From Spirosoma radiotolerans (GTDB lineage Bacteria; Bacteroidota; Bacteroidia; Cytophagales; Spirosomataceae), in NCBI RefSeq assembly GCF_000974425.1, contig NZ_CP010429.1, positions 6,526,501-6,590,500 on the forward strand: 64,000 bases of DNA, written 5' to 3'. The notes under the pieces are model-generated. The model ran no database searches, had not been told where the DNA came from, and was given only the letters and a program-made list of their open reading frames with translations. Positions 61,442 through 64,000 of this stretch are shown piece after piece. Position 1 is the stretch's first letter; each line of letters opens with the position of its first letter. A program made the translations under genes and the position numbers.

Positions 61442-61486
61442 TTGGGGTAATTAAGGGTGCCAGAAGCATTACCCTAATTACCCCAA
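61442..61486 (-). terminator. Terminator hairpin between the anti-sigma gene and gmk
   Basis: Arms 61442-61458 and 61471-61486 pair with one bulged base around a 12-base loop. On the minus strand the stem is followed by TTTTATTATA. The ATG of the longer gmk frame lies in the loop. Confidence 0.75.
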
Positions 61487-61503
61487 CTGAAAATGGCTGC
61501 TAC

Positions 61504-61746
61504 TTAACTGAACGTTAGAATTTTGGTTTTGATCCTTTCCACGAGTTGATCGGGGCAGCACTTCTTTTCCATTCGTTTCGTTAATAACTCTTTGACCTCT
61601 TTTTCGAGGTGATACATTTGGATACACGGTTGGCAGGATACCAGATTTGCTTTCAATCGGGCGAGTTGCTGTTCTGTGGCTTCCCCATCCAAAATTAATT
61701 GGATCATCTTCAGGCAGTCAGCCTGGTGGCTGCAATGTTCTTTCAT
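61504..61746 (-). CDS. Small anti-sigma factor, RsrA-like
   Basis: An 80-residue protein encoded 129 bases after the sigma factor. DCLKMIQLILDGEAT (residues 10-24) is the start typical of zinc anti-sigma factors, followed by SCQPCIQMY and a C-terminal helix. The zinc motif H-x3-C-x2-C has Asn34 in place of His, with Cys38 and Cys41 kept; nearby Cys5, His7 and Cys11 could compensate. A redox-controlled brake on the adjacent sigma factor is inferred. ATG 61746 was chosen because the longer frame from 61794 adds a Ser-rich stretch. Confidence 0.8.
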   Translation of the reverse strand: MKEHCSHQADCLKMIQLILDGEATEQQLARLKANLVSCQPCIQMYHLEKEVKELLTKRMEKKCCPDQLVERIKTKILTFS

Positions 61747-61875
61747 CTCGGGCTTCGCATCTGATGAAGATGAGGGTGACAATGACGTTTGCATTGGAAA
61801 AATTTAATTTATTCCAAGAATAATAATACCGTTAAGTTATTAGCAGAACCAATATAGAGTTATAAAAAGTTCGGT

Positions 61876-62580
61876 TTATTCTTCACTTTCTTCTTTATAA
61901 CCCATTGAAGATGCGTAATCACGCAATTTTTCTTTTAAGAGATTACGAGCCCGGTGCAAACGTGACCGTACAGTTCCTATTGGAATATCCAAAATTTTGG
62001 CCATTTCCTCATAGGTGAATCCTTCGATGTCACACAGTATAATAACTGTCCGGAAATCAACTGGCAATGAATTTAGCGCGGTTGCCACTTCATCACCAAT
62101 TAAGTCAGAAACAGATTCAGCACGAAGATCAACGGTATGTTCAGATTCAGCATCTTCGGAGTTATAGGTCGTCTCAACGTCCTGATAATCTACTTTAGCC
62201 GGTTCTTTACTTTTCTTCCGATAATCGTTGATGAAGCTGTTCTTCAGTATCCGAAACAGCCATGCTTTGGCGTTAGTTCCTTGCTCAAAGGACGAAATAA
62301 ACCGGAATGCCTTCAAATACGTATCCTGCACCAAGTCGTTGGCGTCGTCCTCATCGGTCGTCAGGCGAAAGGCAAAGTTGTACATGGAGTCGATGTGGGG
62401 CATAAACTCCTTATTGAAAACCTGATATTTTTGCTCGTCCGTGTACCGGCGAGCGGGTGTATCAGCCGAGGGCTGTTCAACGGGATCTCCGTCTGGTAGC
62501 AATTGGTCTGGTCCATCCGGCATTCCGTGGTCCGGCGCTCCGGTGCGGTCCTGGTCGTCGCGAGTTGGCGTATCTGACAT
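61876..62580 (-). CDS. ECF-type RNA polymerase sigma factor with Asp/Pro-rich N-terminus
   Basis: A 234-residue sigma factor. The N-terminal extension of about 50 residues is Asp/Pro-rich. Region 2 covers about 55-125 (DANDLVQDTYLKAFRF, then AKAWLFRILKNSFIN). Region 4 covers about 170-225 (LPVDFRTVIILCDIEGFTYEEM, and IPIGTVRSRLHRARNLL as helix-turn-helix). It pairs with the RsrA-like protein downstream, suggesting thiol-stress control. ATG 62580 was preferred because a TACTTTTA box overlaps ATG 62601. Longer starts at 62601 or a TTG at 62718 are possible. Confidence 0.9.
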   Translation of the reverse strand: MSDTPTRDDQDRTGAPDHGMPDGPDQLLPDGDPVEQPSADTPARRYTDEQKYQVFNKEFMPHIDSMYNFAFRLTTDEDDANDLVQDTYLKAFRFISSFEQGTNAKAWLFRILKNSFINDYRKKSKEPAKVDYQDVETTYNSEDAESEHTVDLRAESVSDLIGDEVATALNSLPVDFRTVIILCDIEGFTYEEMAKILDIPIGTVRSRLHRARNLLKEKLRDYASSMGYKEESEE

Positions 62581-62783
62581 AACTTCGGGTATAGTCGCCA
62601 TAAAAGTAAGAGTAAATTGCCGTTTACCGTCGGCAGAACCCAACGAATTCAATAAATTGGAAAACCAATTCGCTAAGGCTTGTGTGAGGTTGACTGCAAA
62701 AATCAATCCTTTGTTCAAAAAAAAGGTTTAAAATCAGGCTACTATGACGATTTGGCAGTGAACGTTTATACAGATACCAACGT

Positions 62784-62830
62784 TAAAGCCGGTCAATCGC
62801 ACCTAATAGGTAAGCAATTGACCGGCTTTA
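62784..62830 (-). terminator. Terminator hairpin after the gene at 62849-63346
   Basis: AAAGCCGGTCAAT at 62785-62797 pairs perfectly with 62817-62829, and the flanking T/A extends it to 14 pairs, with a 19-base loop. It lies between that gene and the sigma factor gene, both on the minus strand. Confidence 0.72.
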
Positions 62831-62848
62831 TCTACCTTAAACGCTTCT

Positions 62849-63346
62849 TTAAACCGGTATAGCTTTAAAATATCGCTTCAGCCAGGAATCTGCAGCCCGA
62901 ATGCGCCACTCTGACAAAAGCTCGGCTTTCGTTTTGACCAATGTATTGAATATGGGTGTATCGGGTGTCAGTACACCCTCGGCAACGGCAGCTCTGAGTG
63001 CAGTTAAAACAAATGTTTGTACAGAGCCACCCGGTGCCCGTACAGCTACGGAACGGTCGAAAAAGTCGGCGGCTATCTGTCGTCCAATTTCCTGCACGGT
63101 GCGCACCGAAGCATCAATCGAACAACCGCTTGGCAGGGTATAGCCTTCATCTACACCAACGATCACAAAACGATTCTCGACCACTTGCGCCGACGCCAGC
63201 AATGGCTGGCCATGAGCTGCCCATTGGCCTAAAGCCGATTGCAAAGACTCGTCAATCGTCTTCACCTCCTCATCTGATAAAGGGCGGTCTGCCTGATATA
63301 CCCAAACCCGAGCCGTGTCAGGCAATTTGTCAAAGTCAATATACAT
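62849..63346 (-). CDS. Conserved Bacteroidota protein of unknown function
   Basis: A 165-residue protein of mixed alpha/beta character. It starts MYIDFDKLPDTARVWVYQADR, and a VVENRFVIVGVDE segment follows near residue 60. There is no signal peptide and no P-loop. Similar short proteins in Bacteroidota are sometimes labelled ABC transporter ATPase, but no Walker motif is present here, so I leave the function open. ATG 63346 was chosen because the longer frame from 63409 adds 21 residues rich in Tyr and Lys. It follows the CCG-domain gene on the same strand. Confidence 0.65.
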   Translation of the reverse strand: MYIDFDKLPDTARVWVYQADRPLSDEEVKTIDESLQSALGQWAAHGQPLLASAQVVENRFVIVGVDEGYTLPSGCSIDASVRTVQEIGRQIAADFFDRSVAVRAPGGSVQTFVLTALRAAVAEGVLTPDTPIFNTLVKTKAELLSEWRIRAADSWLKRYFKAIPV

Positions 63347-63405
63347 AGAAAAATTTATGTATGATTTGTAAAAATATAGCTTATATCCTATGCCATACAT
63401 TTCTT

Positions 63406-64000
63406 TCACAACCCTTGCCCTTGGGCGATGAGTTCCGAAATATCATAGACTCGGACAGAGTCTTCCTTGTTTTTATTTTTAACGCCATCAGACATCATGG
63501 TCATACAGAAGGGACAGGCGACAGCAATTGTATCGGCACCCGTGCTAAGCGCTTCTTCTACCCGTTCCACGTTCACGTCTTTCTTACCAGGCTCTGGCTC
63601 TTTGAAATATTGCCCGCCACCAGCACCACAACAGAGCCCGTTGGCCCGTACGCGCTTCATCTCGACCAGGTCAGCATCCAGAGCGGCCAGCACGTCACGA
63701 GGTGCTTCGTACACTTTATTGGCCCGGCCCAGGTAGCAGGAATCATGAAACGTGATGCGACGACCTTTGAACGACTCTCCGTCCTTAACCCGAACGCGCC
63801 CTTCGTTGATAAGCCCCTGCAAAAACTGCGAGTGGTGGATCACTTCATAGTTACCGCCCAACTCAGGATATTCATTTTTGAGCGTATTAAAACAGTGCGG
63901 ACAGGCCGTAACGATTTTCTTAACGTTATACCCGTTTAGTACCTGAATGTTGGCCATTGCCTGCATCTGGAACAGAAACTCGTTTCCTGCCCGACGAGCC
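63406..64000 (-). CDS. CCG-domain Fe-S oxidoreductase, 5' end outside the window
   Basis: The frame stays open to the window edge, so the N-terminal part is missing (about 198 residues visible). What is seen is the C-terminal part of a heterodisulfide-reductase/GlpC-like protein: two CCG cysteine-rich domains with VTACPHCFNTLKNEYP, HDSCYLGR, GLCCGAGGG and ACPFCMTMM. Such proteins pass electrons through Fe-S or cofactor sites near the membrane. The missing upstream part probably contains ferredoxin-type 4Fe-4S motifs. An internal Met at 63966 is not a likely start, because upstream codons (RAGNEFLFQMQAMAN) match the family. Confidence 0.88.
   Translation of the reverse strand, partial: ARRAGNEFLFQMQAMANIQVLNGYNVKKIVTACPHCFNTLKNEYPELGGNYEVIHHSQFLQGLINEGRVRVKDGESFKGRRITFHDSCYLGRANKVYEAPRDVLAALDADLVEMKRVRANGLCCGAGGGQYFKEPEPGKKDVNVERVEEALSTGADTIAVACPFCMTMMSDGVKNKNKEDSVRVYDISELIAQGQGL

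Overview
The window looks like chromosomal DNA of a Bacteroidota bacterium, most likely a Cytophagales member of the Spirosoma type. The reasons are a TonB receptor with a carboxypeptidase-D-like N-terminal domain paired with a DUF4249 lipoprotein, PD40/OmpA and DUF985 proteins, weak or absent Shine-Dalgarno sequences, and recurrent TAnnTTTG boxes (the Bacteroidota -7 element) upstream of genes. Base composition looks close to half G+C by eye; I did not compute it. I saw no rRNA, tRNA, CRISPR array, insertion sequence, integrase or prophage gene. The genus is inference.

Layout. 0-6.2 kb: TonB receptor, DUF4249 lipoprotein, GMC oxidoreductase and a CPBP-family membrane protein. 6.4-11.5 kb: one exported 1700-residue protein of unknown function. 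11.5-17.4 kb: prmA, an isochorismatase-like hydrolase, a LON-domain protein, an AI-2E-family transporter and an OmpR-type two-component pair. 17.4-22.7 kb: a retropepsin/PDZ protein, tpiA, a DUF985 cupin and a sigma / anti-sigma-like / beta-repeat protein operon. 22.9-29.3 kb: a tandem pair of Uma2-like genes, a UvrD/PcrA helicase, an OmpA/PD40 protein, a transglutaminase and a small lipoprotein. 29.4-36.5 kb: a membrane-anchored coiled-coil protein, an Fpg-like glycosylase, a pirin, a Y-family polymerase divergent from an HTH/S24 regulator, and an ABC exporter. 36.7-49.6 kb: fusA, rpsJ, mutL, two rhomboids, dxs, aspartate kinase, a class-IV aminotransferase, bioD and bioF. 49.7-64 kb: a quinone-oxidoreductase-like enzyme, GNAT, ybeY, an SDR, two ferritin-like exported proteins, a PfkB kinase, a GNAT-like protein, cysS, an M28 peptidase, nadD, gmk, an anti-sigma/sigma pair and a truncated CCG-domain Fe-S protein.

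Functionally this is mostly housekeeping (translation, mismatch repair, isoprenoid, aspartate-family and biotin synthesis, NAD synthesis) mixed with envelope functions. Several start codons were moved inward from the longest open frame, because upstream hairpins or promoter boxes lie inside the longer version.

I found no convincing undescribed multi-gene system. The strongest unexplained signals are in non-coding DNA: a set of long, nearly perfect intergenic inverted repeats (one of 48 of 48 base pairs spanning both convergent stop codons; two others built from short tandem units); a hairpin made of two perfect inverted DnaA boxes; a 9-bp inverted repeat between the polymerase and HTH/S24 genes; an 11-bp-period direct repeat upstream of the response regulator; and TAnnTTTG boxes placed so close to start codons that leaderless messages are predicted. 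Among proteins, the 1700-residue exported protein, a MutL lacking both endonuclease motifs, and Zn-ligand losses in the Fpg-like protein and the anti-sigma factor deserve a look.
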